Under the pieces are notes generated by a model. The model was not told where the DNA came from. It saw only the letters and a list, made by a program, of their open reading frames with translations, and did not search any database. The position numbers were made by a program, and so were the translations under genes. Source: Glossina fuscipes (Eukaryota; Arthropoda; Insecta; Diptera; Glossinidae). From it: a stretch of DNA of 64,000 bases. Of the stretch, positions 46,440 to 58,295 are shown in pieces. How positions within the stretch are numbered: the stretch's first letter is position 1; each line of letters opens with the position of its first letter. The DNA lies in the NCBI RefSeq assembly GCF_014805625.2, contig NW_023998465.1, forward strand, positions 1,054,361 through 1,118,360, given 5' to 3'.

Positions 46440-48430
46440 TGCTAAACATTAAGTAGACAGACAAAGACGTGCTGGGACCAACAGTCGTCAAAGCCAGCGA
46501 AAATCTAGCACACACTGAAGCAGGGTAAAAGTGAAGCGCAAGCAAAGACCCGATGGCAGATATATTGGTAAAAAGAGCAAGAAGAGAAGTCGCACGGTTT
46601 AATAGTGAAAAGAAATGGGCAACATATTATACAATGGCATTTTAAACATTGTTAAACGAAACGGCAAGAGATTCGCAAAAACTAAAACTATAAATGCTCT
46701 TTAAGCTTAAAAGAACACCGAAGGGGAATTCGCAAGAATATAAAACCCAAATAGAGAAGGTGCTACATGAGCAAGATAAGGTTAAATTGCTCGATAATGA
46801 CAAGGAAATAATTATTAAAGATGTGAAAGAAGCCACCATAAAAAATGATGTTGTAAAGATTGTTGCAAATAATCGATGACAATGTCAACGAGGATATAGT
46901 CACAGCCTTAAAAAAAACGTACACAGATAGGATGGCTATATCGCACATCATCTCTAATATATCCACGGCGCTTTTGCAAAGCAGATAAATTAATATTGGA
47001 TGGGTTGTACGCAGAGTGCGCGCATATAACATCCCTACCCGGTGTTTCAAATTCGTTGAATTTGGCCTTATCGTCAATCTTGCAAATGCGACGAACATGA
47101 AAGCATTGTTGATTGAGAGAGTCACGTAGGCAAACAATGCATGAACCAAATCGCATTTCTTGCATAGCCAAGGCACTAAATACTAATCACGTCGCAAGTG
47201 ATGCCCATCGCATAAGGAGATTTAAAAAAAAGATACAAAATGAAACTCATGCAGTTGAATAGCCATACCGTAAGATGTACTATGGTACCTGGATCATGGA
47301 CTGAGTTAACATGACATTTATTCGGGGTTGTGGTGAACTAAAGGTAGAAGAGATTCCTGAGAAAAATAACAAATAAAATAAATGGCATTTTAATCTCCAG
47401 TGGGTATTTACCACCAAGTCTCAAATCCAAGAGTATATTTTAATGAGTGGGCAACAAAATGTGGTAGCAAGTGTACCACCCATAGAGGCGAAGCCTTGAT
47501 TAAAGCCATCTGAAAACTAGAAATTGTGGCAAAAAAGAACATATAGGAGAAAAATGAAACTTGGTCAATAATGGACATAAGTGTTCTCAGCAATTCTTTG
47601 GTTCGTTACTGTGAATGACGATAGCGATACTTACACTCAATCTAACCCTCATGCAATAATCGCAGATATGCGGCTTCAGTCTCGAGCAGGAAGCAGGGGT
47701 GGACATTCCAAATGATCCTCTTTCCATGAAGGACGTGGTCGAAATCCTGTTTTCAAAACATCAACTTGTTTCCAAACTATGAACCAGCAGGTTGACGCCC
47801 GGGAAAATGCAATGTTGATTGGTCGCCGTATGACATTAATTCTGACGAAATTAAGAAGGTAGCAACGGAGTTGAAAAACAACAAGGCATCAGTGCCAGTA
47901 TTTGCAATGTCCAGTTAAAATGTCATTCCAAAAAAGACGTAAACAAACATACAAGAAAATGAAATAAAGGATAGCCTGGCTTGGATTGCAATATGCACTT
48001 ATTGGCTATGGTCAGTAATTAAAAAAACTGCATAGATAAACAGGCAAACAAATACGTCTAATGTAAATGTTGAAATTTATCATTAAATGAGTAAAAATTA
48101 ACAAGTTGGATTAAATCAAATATACATATTAAGTCCCAAACGAAGATATAAAGATAGTAGCGGAGCACAGGCCGACTCTCTTCTCAAAGTTCTATAGAAG
48201 CTGCCTTGGTAGAGATATATCCCCAGGATGTGGAAAACGCAGAAGTTAGTGTTGATACAAAAACCAAACAAGCGCGAAGGAGAGCCCGGGTATTACCATT
48301 TCCTATGTGTGATGGCTGGAAAGGTATTAGAAATTCTGATTAGGACATGCCTAGACGACCGCCTCACTGGTGCAGAAGGTATACCAAAAGCTTAACAGGG
48401 AAAAGTATGCGAACGGTACAATGTTGCGCA
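46440..48430 (+). pseudogene. Second APE-type LINE relic (R1/LOA-like): ORF1, endonuclease end, RT start
   Basis: On the plus strand there is an ORF1 piece with K-Q-R-P-D-G (46,530) and a 61-codon open run (46,694-46,879) containing L-F-K-L-K-R-T. It is followed by a zinc-knuckle region with I-G-W-V-V-R-R-V-R and T-R-C-F-K-F-x-E-F-G (46,990-47,060) where cysteines are partly lost. The endonuclease end has Y-F-N-E-W-A-T-K-C-G, R-G-E-A-L-I-K-A-I and N-E-T-W-S-I-M-D-I-S-V-L-S (47,430-47,590). The RT start has E-L-K-N-N-K-A-S (47,870) and Y-I-P-R-M-W-K-T-Q-K-L-V-L-I-Q-K-P (48,210-48,265), then G-K-V-L-E-I-L-I-R (48,320). There are numerous frame breaks. It is distinct in sequence from the R1-like relic at 40 kb. 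Confidence 0.82.
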
Positions 48431-51235
48431 TGTTTATTAATCCACTTTGTTTCATCTTATAACAAGATTTATATATTTATTTGCCTCTATTTACATTTAC
48501 ATGATCGTGTCGTTAATTGTTGCATCTTGGTAGTTTATTGCTTTTTGTTGGAAATGAATTTCGTAACTCAAAAGTCATATGAAGTGCACAACTAAATGAG
48601 TGCCGAGTTTCATGATCGAAGCAGAAGCTGGTTAACCAAGAGGTACATAATTAGTATTGAGAAACTACCAGCTACTTTCTATGCTTTATGTAATTGAAAG
48701 TTTGCCGTAGAAATTTTTTTTATGTTATTGAACTGTGCGTTGAGTGCTTGGTGTAGAGGCGGGTTTTTTTTTAGGCTGCCTTGCTGGTCCAGCTACACTC
48801 ACCTTTTCTTTTTTTTTAAGTCAAGAATAATCTAAACCAGTGAGCGAGTCTTGTCGTCTGTTAGTACCGTTCTTTTATTCGTTAGTATAGTTGTTTTTTC
48901 CGTTAGTCAGTACCCCTGGTCATTTTCTTATGCCCCGTCTTCACGGAACCTGTAGGATGCTTAGTTTTTTTATAACATTATAATACCCTACCCTAATGTC
49001 TACAATTTACAATAAGGAGATAACAGCGGTGACAGTGACGATGACAAAACGGCAACGACACATTGAAGATGATTGCTTAATAGGAGCGTAAGAAGACGGC
49101 CACCACCAATTGAGGTTAGGAAGAACAACACAGAAAGTTTTGATTAGGCCACTAAGTACAGGCACTCGCTCACCGTTGGTTTCAAAGAAGTCTTTTTAAT
49201 ATTGCTTCGATTTGGGTTTATTGGACTTCTTAGAAAATTTTCTTCCAATTTGGAGGTGCATAACACTCCTTATTTTTTTCTATATTTATTTTCCTTTCTT
49301 TTCGATGTTAGTTGTCTTCTTTCACTTTTGCTGATCGTGCTATAATAAAGGCAATCATCAAAAAAACGGGTGCACAAATTTTAAGTGCTTAAATACAAAG
49401 AAATCGCTTTTACAAATCTATATATTGATGTGCGCGATGTTTTACATAATTAAGTTCACAGATCGAACACAACAACCACTTGCAACCACGTGTACTTTCT
49501 TCAAAATGAGTTTATCGTTTCAATTACTTTTAAATTATTATAATTTTTTTTCGTGTCTTACAATTCTTTAAACTTTAATTAACGATTTATTTAAAATACT
49601 CCTTAATTATATTATATCCTATTTTTGATAATAATAGCCCATAAATTTTAGGTAATAAACTCAATTTTATTTATTTATATAATCTACCAGTACATCCGCA
49701 ACATTCAGGAGGGGAATATTGTGACCAACTGATTATCGTACTACTCCATTTTTAGATCTCCCTTTTACTTTCTTTAAAACCTCTCGGAAAATTATCCTGT
49801 TGAGGGACTTCGGACTTTGTTGCTACTACGCGAGCTGATAATTATGAAAACCAAGTTTACTTAACGGGACTCCGTTATTACGGACACGCTACTCTTTTGG
49901 GATAGAGCAGGGACATGATGATTGTTATGGTACTCAAAAAGCAGCAAACTGCATACAAACATTTTGGTTTTGGTTTGATTTGGTTATATTGGAACTTTGG
50001 TTTGCCTGTATTTGCAAAAGGCAAAAGGTATTAGCACTAAAAAAAGGAAATAGCCGTATCAACATCGTCAATGTCATCATCATTTTCAACATTTTCAACC
50101 GCCGTTACGCGAAGCTACACTCAGCCATCATTTCATGAGATTTTTTGTTTGTGCACATCACTTTTATATCATAGCGTAAGTTAGGACGTTTACCTACATT
50201 TATCTTACTATACTTATATAAATATATGCATATATATTTTTCTTTCAGCTTTAAAAAGTTTATATAGAATTATATATTCTTATTTACTTTATCAATCAAA
50301 CCAACATAAAAATATTTTTTATCATTTGAAAATAGAAAAAATGAGAGGAAGATACAACCTCGGGCACTATCATGCAAATTCTTGGGCGAAAAAGACCATA
50401 GGTAAGGTAAAATCGTCCCATCCGGTGAGTGAGTTTCGTCCGTCTGTTTGTATCCATAAGGATTTTTTCAGATGCACTTCATGAATGTAACGTTCTGTGG
50501 AATCTATTGGATAGAGAGTGAAACTCCCCACTGCTACCGGACTAGCTAGCTTTGCAATGACACATACATCTCTCCAACGGAACCTCCAGTCATCTGACTG
50601 ACTAATTATAACAAACTGTAAACTTATGGTTCAATTGTTGGTACGTTTGTTTCGATGCGAGGATCATTACGACGAATTGCGGAAATTTCCTCCATAATAA
50701 AAATTCTCTCTTCAACAACCAAATTACAGTTGCAAATAAAAAAACGATTTCTGTAGATTCTACTGGTGACGTCAACTAATTGGTAGACAACACAAAATAT
50801 ACTGAAAGTCTCATTGTTAAAATCGTAGAACTAACCTATCGTACGTTCGACAGGTGTTGAAATATTGTAAAAGAGTGACATTGCAAGGCAAAGCAAACAA
50901 TGTATAACAGGGACCTCACTGTATAAGATAACTTTAATTTGTAACATCTTAGGCTAGATCACATATTTGACAGAAATTCAACGAGAGTACAATAATCATG
51001 TGTGAGTTTTAACACGGCTAATATCGTCGATTGCAAGGTTTGCCTCTAATTTGAACAAAAGAGAGGATTGAACAAAGAAGTAGGAGGGAGAACAAAGGAT
51101 TTATTATCATGCAATGTTAGATCCATTAAAAGCCAAGTCATTCTCAGCCACAAATTATTTGTTGTCCTCTGTAAACGATATCTCCCGTCTCGTGGTATAG
51201 AAGAAAACCAGATCTAAAATTCTTAGCGATTTTTG
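48431..51235. other. No supported gene
   Basis: About 2.8 kb of A/T-rich sequence with short T-runs. I see no frame above noise and no transposon motif. Confidence 0.45.
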
Positions 51236-51239
51236 TACG

Positions 51240-52590
51240 CATGGAAATGGGTCATGCATCAAGATCGTGTTTGGGTACAGCTTGAAAAACCCAGCATATT
51301 GGTAGTTTAATTCTAACACTAAACAAAATTGTTAGCAAGAACGTAACTTTTTTTGGAAATGGATTTCCGAGTTGATGCATGTGCCGATTCGTTATCGTTA
51401 GAGCGTTATCTGCATTGAATCACCAAATGAAAAAGAAGTGGCAATTGGAAGCAGTTTAGAGAATATTGTTTCGGTTGATTAGTCACACGAATGAAGAGCG
51501 AATACCGAAAGCGGTTCTTATGAATATGAAAGTACTCTTGCAAACACCATTGCCGAATATGCAGATACGACGCTTCGGAAGAATTGCCTATAGATCAAAC
51601 AAAATCCATTCATTTTGCTATATGGAAATCGAATCCAACAATCCTATTTCAGCGCAAGAACCAAAGTGGTTCGCCAGTGTAATTGGGAAATTGCAATGAA
51701 ATAAGATGTGAATTCTTTGACGGATACCGCTTGGGTGTTTATCCAAACCACAAGAACGGACAAAAATAATAAATAAACGGGTTTCTCATTAGCAAATATG
51801 ATAAAAGTGGCGCTCCGATTGGAAGAAAAGCTAAGGCTATACATAAGCTAAATGTGTAAGGTATAACCAAACGTTTTTGTCAGTAACAAGTAGTAAATTT
51901 GCACTCTCTTTAAAGTCGCTAGCAATGAAGTGGGACTTAATGCTCAAACAAATTGATGTCGTCTACCTGAACGGTTTATTAGGAGAGGAAATATATACAC
52001 CACAACCAGCTGGCTTTGATGATGGGTGTATATATTATTAAAATTCCTCTACGACCTTAAGCAATAATTGCAAGCAATAGAGTATTGATTATTTGCAGCT
52101 CAAAATATTAGATCTGATATAAATTACGCTGTAAATTCACTTACCAGCCTTACACTAATCCAAGAGGGGTTTTCTGGGAAGGCGTAAAAAATAATGAGTT
52201 ACATGAGAGGCACTACTAATAAAGCTTTAGCCGAAGCCGATTGGGTAGATCACACGCAGATGGAGCGAATCAGACGATCGGCATTCTTCTGCGCATTTGC
52301 GTATATATCAGTCTGCAGCTATCTTCAGCGCACAGAAAGACAAAAGATTATTGTATTGGCTTTGACGGCTGCCATACAAAAATCCAAAAGTTTGAAACGT
52401 TTGGAATCAGAGTTGATACCAAGGGAAAAAGAGTTTATAATAAGAAGAGCGCTATACAAATTATTACAAATAATTAATATTGAGCGTATACAAAGCACAA
52501 TGAGCAAGATAAAATTTATTCGTGAAAAGATTGATAGCAAAGAAATTATGCTGAAGAAACGATTGCATCCGCACAAGGAATAAAGATATG
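51240..52590 (+). pseudogene. Ty1/copia-type pol relic: RT and RNase H
   Basis: On the plus strand a linker region (51,420-51,700) leads into RT blocks. The first is R-Y-N-Q-T-F near 51,870, followed by A-M-K-W-D-L-M-L-K-Q-I-D-V and Y-L-N-G-x-L-x-E-E-I-Y-x-x-Q-P-x-G-F (51,920-52,020), which is the canonical copia block around the first catalytic aspartate. A deletion removes the YVDD part. The RNase H side follows: R-S-D-I-N-Y-A-V-N-S-L (52,105), Y-M-R-G-T-T-N-K, A-(E)-A-D-W, then in other frames R-K-T-K and I-A-L-type text, N-K-K-S-A-I-Q-I and F-I-R-E-K-I-D-S-K-E-I (to 52,580). It is dead, with frameshifts. It may be the same lineage as the relic at 0.64-1.6 kb, since they cover complementary parts. 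Confidence 0.85.
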
Positions 52591-53884
52591 TATGTGATAA
52601 AATTTATAATCAATCAAATACAAAGTTCACTTGCGTTCCTAAAGAAAAATCATATGGCTAACCTTTGTTTGTGTAACCATTAATGAAGAAGTGCAAAATT
52701 AATCAAGTGAAAAATTTGTTTAAAATGAGATTATTTAAAGAAAACAACAACCGAAATTGTAAAATGTGGATTGTGGGAAACAGAAGACAGTTCAGAAGAT
52801 GTTCATTCTACAGTTTTACATTTGCAATTAGTTAGCAGTCTTTAATGTTGCCGTTCTTCTTGGTTTATAGGAAATCATTGGAACGACAAAGGGAAATATA
52901 TGTCGCGATTTTATTATATTATGTATGGATACATATTAATTATTAACAGAAATTTTGCGACAGCGATATTTTCATCGCTGTAAATAAAAACGAAAGCACT
53001 GGGTAAGATATTTATATGAAAACCAAAATGTTGTAACCATCCTTCATCAAATGTATTATATGGGCGCCTAGCAATTCAACGCAAACGGATCCTGAAGCAT
53101 TTGACCTTCTTTTATATTTGTGGTGCATTATAGAGAAGAAGACAAGACTGCTACATAAAGCAACCAGATTGTGTAATTGGGAAATAATGATAGCAGGAGT
53201 TCCGTTCGTCCTCGTGGTATTTTAAAAAATTATAAAAAAAAATTATTTATGGATACTTGTTTACGAGTAGAGTTAAACAAAATATGAAATAATCGAAATC
53301 AAAATGTGGATTTTCTTTCATAATAAAATAAATATAAAACAACATATTCACACAATTTTTTGAAGCAACCCGAAAGTGAAATAGACGACTTATCTTACAA
53401 CTTTGCCGGTTTAGTTTAAAATCTTTATTTTCCATCTGGCCAGACGTTTTGAAGCGCTACTTGAAACTGACTTCCTTTTTTCCCTGTTGTATACTTATTG
53501 GCATACTGTTCTGGTTAGCTGCTCCTACAAAAAATTTTTTCAAACAAATTTCTGTGGCACCACATCATTTAATTTTATGTTGTACCAAATAATCTTTATT
53601 TAATTTAATCTTTCCCATTTTAAGGCTGAAGTAATTGTCACATGATTTTGTTTTGTTTTCACAAATACATCGTTGTTTTGCTTTTCAAAAAGGACACACT
53701 AAGAAGTTCTTTAAAATGTAATAAATGATGAGGGGAAAAGAAATCATATTTCCTATTTTATCCACTTATATGTAAACTATGGCGCATATTCACTTAAAAA
53801 CACAATTGTGTGTGCTTCTGCTTTACAAGAAACAAGCACACACAAATAAAGACAATGAAAGGTCGAAGAGTCAAATGGGCTACA
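52591..53884. other. No supported gene
   Basis: A/T-rich sequence with no recognisable frame or repeat. Confidence 0.45.
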
Positions 53885-54340
53885 ACTTCTGTTATTATTT
53901 TCTTTATTTATATATTTTCATATGAAATTCAGCTAAAATAACAGCTGAAATTACAGAACTTTTAGAAATAGATCTAATGCCGAGTATTACCAACTATTAG
54001 AAAGTATTTAAAGAAAAATGAAAAAACTTTAAATAAATAAATACAACAAATTTCATGTGTAAATACACAGCATGTACATATTTAACACAGCGGCACACCG
54101 AATGGATTTGAATATAAAGAATCCGTTATTAAGATCCGGTATTAGATATCATTTTGGTTTTGCAAAGGGCTCTAACATCTACATTGACTAAGCTTCATGA
54201 AGATAAAGTTCCAAACAAACGGTGCGGTACATTGAAGTTTATCTCACCAAGGAATGTCGGCGAATCGATAGTGCAATTGATTAACTTAATTAAGAAGGAA
54301 ACACCAAGAATAAATCTGCGTTTCTCAAATATTGTTTGTA
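53885..54340 (-). pseudogene. LINE 3' fragment (same family as copy C)
   Basis: The left part (TTTATTTATATATTTTCATA, then TGAAATTCAGCTAAAATAAC) matches the LINE 3' end at 45,450. The right part (ACATTGACTAAGCTT, GATAAAG, TTTATCTCACCAAGGAATG-like, GCGAATCGATAG, GGAAACACCAAGAA, TGCGTTTCTCAA) matches 56,425-56,580. It is 5'-truncated and overlaps only the last part of the reverse transcriptase ORF and the 3' UTR. Confidence 0.8.
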
Positions 54341-54959
54341 AAGTTATGCCTATAGCAATTTTCTCTGTCTATCTAACTATCATGCTGCTGACGTCATTAT
54401 TTTTAGAGCTATTCTTAAGTGCCACTTGAAGAGTATCGGAGGTTGTAGACGTAGACGCACGTTTCGTTGCTGAGCTGGCTAGTTCGGGAGGTATGGGAAG
54501 GTTTTAAATTTCTGTTCCACGGACACTCCACAGATAGTAGGAACGAAATACACGTCTTTGGCCCTTATCCGCAACAGCGAGTGGACGAAACCTACTTACC
54601 CAAAGGGCAGATCATAAACCCTGGGCCATTCTTTACCCTACCCAACCTATATCCCCTTCAATTTGCAATAGGATACACCGAGGTTGGAAACTACTTTAAC
54701 ACATTTTTACATATATTCTGTTTCTTTTCTTTTTAATTCATATTATTTCTTTCGATAGCAAAAACAATATCAATATCTCTGTATTAATGAAAAGGGAGAT
54801 TAATTTATAATTTGGGGATATAGATGTATGATTACCTAAATTATGTTAGTTACTAAACAAATTGTATAAATATCTTATATATGTTATATAAAAAAAATAC
54901 GATGAAGATACGCCGACTGTTTGCTATTGCAAACGATAACTTTGATATTGACTATTGTT

Positions 54960-55296
54960 TGTAGGTCGCAAAGGAATTGAACATTCCCTTAAAAATTTCC
55001 CGCTCTTTTGGTGTTAAACTTCCATGGATCTTGAAATATTGCTCTTTTGACATCTCACTGTCTATGCACAAGAAAGAAGATACTCCAAATTACGTCTTCA
55101 GGAATCTAATAGCTGTAAAAACCCTAGTATTGGAGAGTACTGGTTGGAATCTTTTATACACAGACGGCTCAAAATCTTTTGGCCTGCCTCCTGCTTGTGC
55201 CGTGCTAGATGCTACAGGGCAGATTTTTTTCAATCACATTTTTCACGAAAGTACCTCAACGTTCACAACCGAAGCCAGAGCTATCCTTGGTCACAT
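54960..55296 (+). pseudogene. LINE RNase H-domain relic (I/R1-like group)
   Basis: The plus strand is open from about 54,977 to 55,306. It contains W-N-L-L-Y-T-D-G-S-K-S at 55,147-55,180, with the catalytic aspartate in T-D-G-S, then C-A-V-L-D-A-T-G-Q and S-T-F-T-T-E-A-R-A-I, with the glutamate of the T-(A)-E-A box. This is the RNase H layout of I-type LINEs: TDGS then (F/T)-x-A/T-E-A about 40 residues later. Upstream text (I-P-L, M-D-L-E-I, C-S-F-D) fits the variable linker. The domain stops abruptly at G-H-I-G-E where the minisatellite begins, so it is truncated by that array. The lack of stops in 110 codons suggests it is younger than most relics here. Confidence 0.7.
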
Positions 55297-55650
55297 AGGA
55301 GAATAAGCGTACAAAAATTTGGCCACATACGAGAGTAAGCGTATATATTCTCAATAATTCGAAAAATGTGAGAATAAGCGTCCAATTTGTTTACATTTGT
55401 TGAGTAATTGTTCAAGTATTTGTATAAAAATTTGGCCACATACGAGAATAAGCGTACAAAAATTTGGCCACATACGAGAGTAAGCGTATATATTCTCAAT
55501 AATTCGAAAAATGTGAGAATAAGCATCCAATTTGCTTACATTTGTTGAACAATTGTTCAAGTATTTGTATACAAATTTGGCCACATACGAGAATAAGCGT
55601 AAATATTCTCAAAAATTCGAAAAATGTGAGAATAAGCGTCCAATTTGTTT
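55297..55650 (+). repeat. Minisatellite array, second locus of the 11-kb family
   Basis: The same GAGAATAAGCGT(A/C) core as at 10,969-11,395, with contexts '-ACAAAAATTTGGCCACATA' and '-TCCAATTTGTTTACA', plus ATTCTCAATAATTCGAAAAA. Cores occur at about 55,299, 55,333 (variant GAGAGTAAGCGT), 55,371, 55,444, 55,479, 55,516, 55,589 and 55,627. Period is about 145 bp, with a shorter internal period. Units at this locus are more alike than those at 11 kb. Confidence 0.88.
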
Positions 55651-57240
55651 ATTATTATTATTTATTTTACATAACTCTATGTATTTCGTGTTCTACGCAG
55701 CTAATTGTTTATCTTTAATCATTCGAAATATCTTCTAGCTTGTCTATTTGTACCTGAATGACACGGACCTCCTTTAACATCACCTTTCAAGAATATTTCA
55801 AGTTCAGCTGGCATTAATTGCGAAACATAGTCACTAGTCTAAAAATTTCACAGCATTTCTAAATAGTCAGTCAAGTCAAATGGGCTTCTTACCTATTCTC
55901 AGCAATGTATAAGTGATTTTAACGGATTAGGGCAGTATTGTTATCAATTTTTCACAATCTTTTTTATATATTTATTTATTTATCTTAATTCTACTTATAC
56001 ATGCAACTCAACTAAACAAATAACAGTCGAGTTCAATTGGCTCTTAATGCAAAACTTTTATTAATTAATAATAAAACTTAGTATAAATATAATAAAACAA
56101 ATAGGAAGAAAAAAAAAAGAAAAAAAGCATGTACACCATCAGCATGCAGCTACACTTACAACTGGTACAGGATCAAATTGCAAATGAACCCCTAAGCCAT
56201 CGCAAACATGCATAAGCTTGGCAACCGATAATAATTAACAATAATTCATTTTCGAATCGTAACGACTTTTTAAGGATAAAAGCTAGTTTAAGTACGACAT
56301 AGGTAAATAGCGCGTATTAAGCAATGTTGCTTTAATGGACTTTAAAGAGTCCGATAATGAGAATAGACTTTATTTAGATTCTTGCAAACGACTCTGAGCG
56401 GATTAAACAGCTCATAATTATATTTACATTGACTAAGCTTAACCAAGATAAAGCGTCTGGAGAAGCGGTTAGGGACATTAAAGCTTATTTCACCAAGTAA
56501 GGAAGGCGAGCCAAATAGCACCATTTATTACTTTGATTACAAAGGAAACGCCAAGAACACACCTACGTTTCTCAAGAGACGGTAAGGACAGCAGAAGCAA
56601 CCTATTTTCATAGGGAGGCAAACGTATCCCAACCTAAATTTCTAAGGGCAAATAGCAAGAATTGCTTTTGAACAGATTCGATTGAATCTACGTAGCACCC
56701 ATATGAAAGAGACCACACAACTGAGGCATACTCGAGTATGGGTCTAACCAAACAAATGAACGCCTAAATCTGTGATCGAATCGACGTCCTCCAACTTATG
56801 CGAACCTATGAAATACTGAGTAATGAATGACTTTCTTCTTGAGAAGGAAAGCTTCTTACATTTACTCAGATTTAGCTTCAGAAGATTCATAGAGCAACAT
56901 GCAACAAAATTATCCAAGTCACCTTGAAGCTGATGTGATTGGGATTCAACAGAGAAGGAAGAAAACAGTTTCACATCATCAGCATACATTAAGATCTTGC
57001 TGGAATTAACCACCGATGGGAGATCGTTAATGTATAAACTAAATAAAATGGGACTTAAGTGACTTCCTTGAGGTACGCCAGACATAACGGGGAATTCATC
57101 CGAGGTGATGAAGTTAAACAAAACCTTGAAGGATCTGTTGTGCAGAAAAGAGCTTATCCATTTCACTAAATAGAAAGGGAAGGCAGAGACTTGGAGTTTG
57201 AAGATAAGTAAGTTATGGTTAACCATATCAAATGCTTTGC

Positions 57241-57249
57241 TTAAAACAG
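57241..57249. repeat. Target-site duplication, left
   Basis: TTAAAACAG, identical to 58,296-58,304. A preceding C is shared as well (57,240 and 58,295), so the duplication is 9 or 10 bp. Removing one copy and the DNA between restores the LINE text at this point as seen in the related copy B. Confidence 0.93.
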
Positions 57250-57306
57250 AATTTTGTGGCGTGGGTTCCTGCCTGAAAGGCTTAACCCCACGGTGGCCCA
57301 AGCCAC
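57250..57306 (-). other. 3'-terminal nested stem-loops of the non-autonomous element
   Basis: On the minus strand there is a hairpin GTGGC-TTGG-GCCAC (57,302-57,306 with 57,293-57,297). It is followed by an outer stem CGTGGGGTT/AACCCACG (57,284-57,292 with 57,260-57,267, one bulged G) that encloses GCCT-TTC-AGGC (57,278-57,281 with 57,271-57,274). Ordered hairpins at the 3' end are the expected recognition site for a LINE reverse transcriptase. Confidence 0.75.
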
Positions 57307-58195
57307 TTTTAAGCGTACTACGCCCCCTGGCGAGTTAGACAATCCCCACAGAGTAGGGGCCTAAACAGCACCAGAGTCCAGAACAGTTTATTGTGTATGG
57401 AATAATAAACCCCACTCTGGTGAATGGCGAGGCCTAGCTGCACTCAATTGTTCCATTTTAGCTAGGAACTCGCCAACCACAACCACCACAAATACTCCCC
57501 GAAGGGCCGCACCCAAGCAGTCAGGACTCACAAATTGATCAACTGACTGCTTCCGCCATAAGGCTTCCACTGTGCTGTTGATCAATTACCACCATTACCC
57601 GCAGGCATCCGTGACATGTGTTCAAAAGTAAAAATAGGTAAAAGGGGAAAACTTATTCGTCATATCCCTTTTCCATTTTTGCATGTATTAATTAATTTAC
57701 CAGACATTTTCTATCAATCGGCCAAAGGGAAGGCCGTCCGTCAATTCCTTTTTGCATTAATAGTATAATTAATTTATTTATTTATTACGACTTAAGGACA
57801 AAGTCCATCATATACCCGCAGGCATACGTGGCTTTGTGAGGCGAGCTTCCTGACCCCCGTGGCTCCCAGTTTGTTTTGCAAAGCCTTATGGCATACTTTG
57901 GGCGGTTGTTAAAAACAACCGTACTTGCTTCGGATTCTCCATACTTTCCTGGTTGCCAGCCCCAAGTGAACTACTTTTCTTCAAGATATATAGGTCTCGG
58001 GTATTGCACTGAACATGGTAGACTAGTCTAATGCACTCTACCATGCACTCGCTAGATTACTACCTTCATTGTACTTAAATACCATTCAATATATTTCCTC
58101 GGTAGTAACTAGCTTATTGAGTAAGAGCTCTTCTTCCAGCCAACCCCTCCACCATCTCTCAGAAACTCGTCGCCGAGTTAGCAGCCCAAAACCTT

Positions 58196-58295
58196 AAACT
58201 CTTCTTAGCCGGCCGAAGCCGTTGCCCGGGGATCACCGCTGGGAGGTGAGAGTTTCGGCACATCTATGCTTCTCATCAAAGCATAGTTCATCTCC
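58196..58295 (-). ncRNA. HDV-like self-cleaving ribozyme
   Basis: All core elements are in HDV order on the minus strand. P2 is AAACTCT (58,255-58,249) with AGAGTTT (58,202-58,196), 7 perfect pairs. P3 is CACC/GGTG around a 7-nt L3 loop TCCCAGC (58,244-58,238). The J1.1/4 strand is GGGCAAC (58,227-58,221). P4 is GGC-TTCG-GCC (58,220-58,211). J4/2 is GGCTAAG (58,210-58,204), with the presumed catalytic cytosine at 58,208. P1 would be the first bases GGAGAT (58,295-58,290) with ATCCCC (58,233-58,228), including one A-C mismatch. J1/2 is extended by a hairpin CTATGCTT/AAGCATAG. GGGCAAC and GGCUAAG match HDV strands as I know them. The P1 mismatch may reduce or abolish activity in this copy. Confidence 0.85.

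Larger units (their letters stand above)
57250..58295 (-). mobile_element. Non-autonomous non-LTR element with 5' HDV-like ribozyme, inserted in LINE copy C
   Basis: It is bounded by the target duplication TTAAAACAG. There are no terminal inverted repeats, which argues against a DNA transposon. On the minus strand it starts GGAGATGAACTATG, contains an HDV-like ribozyme in its first 100 bases, then about 850 bases with only short frames (one of 65 codons at 57,388-57,585, valine-rich, not recognised), and ends in nested hairpins and CACAAAATT. The sequence GCCTGCGGGTA occurs twice, within 57,597-57,615 and 57,814-57,832. The 9-10-bp duplication and a complete 5' ribozyme suggest target-primed insertion of a full-length, internally deleted LINE derivative. 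The donor LINE clade is not identified, and no other copy is in this window. Confidence 0.78.

Noticed and set aside
46763..47176. 137-codon minus-strand frame
   Set aside because: It is the antisense shadow of the LINE ORF1 relic on the plus strand.
58196..58295. TTTGATGAGA near the 5' end of the inserted element as a hammerhead ribozyme core
   Set aside because: CTGATGA-like text is present, but stems I-III and the GAAA core do not form. The HDV-like fold explains far more of the sequence, and this part is its J1/2 hairpin.
58264..58295. CTATGCTT...AAGCATAG hairpin as a Helitron 3' end
   Set aside because: There is no CTRR terminus, and the insertion has a 9-10-bp target duplication, which Helitrons do not make.
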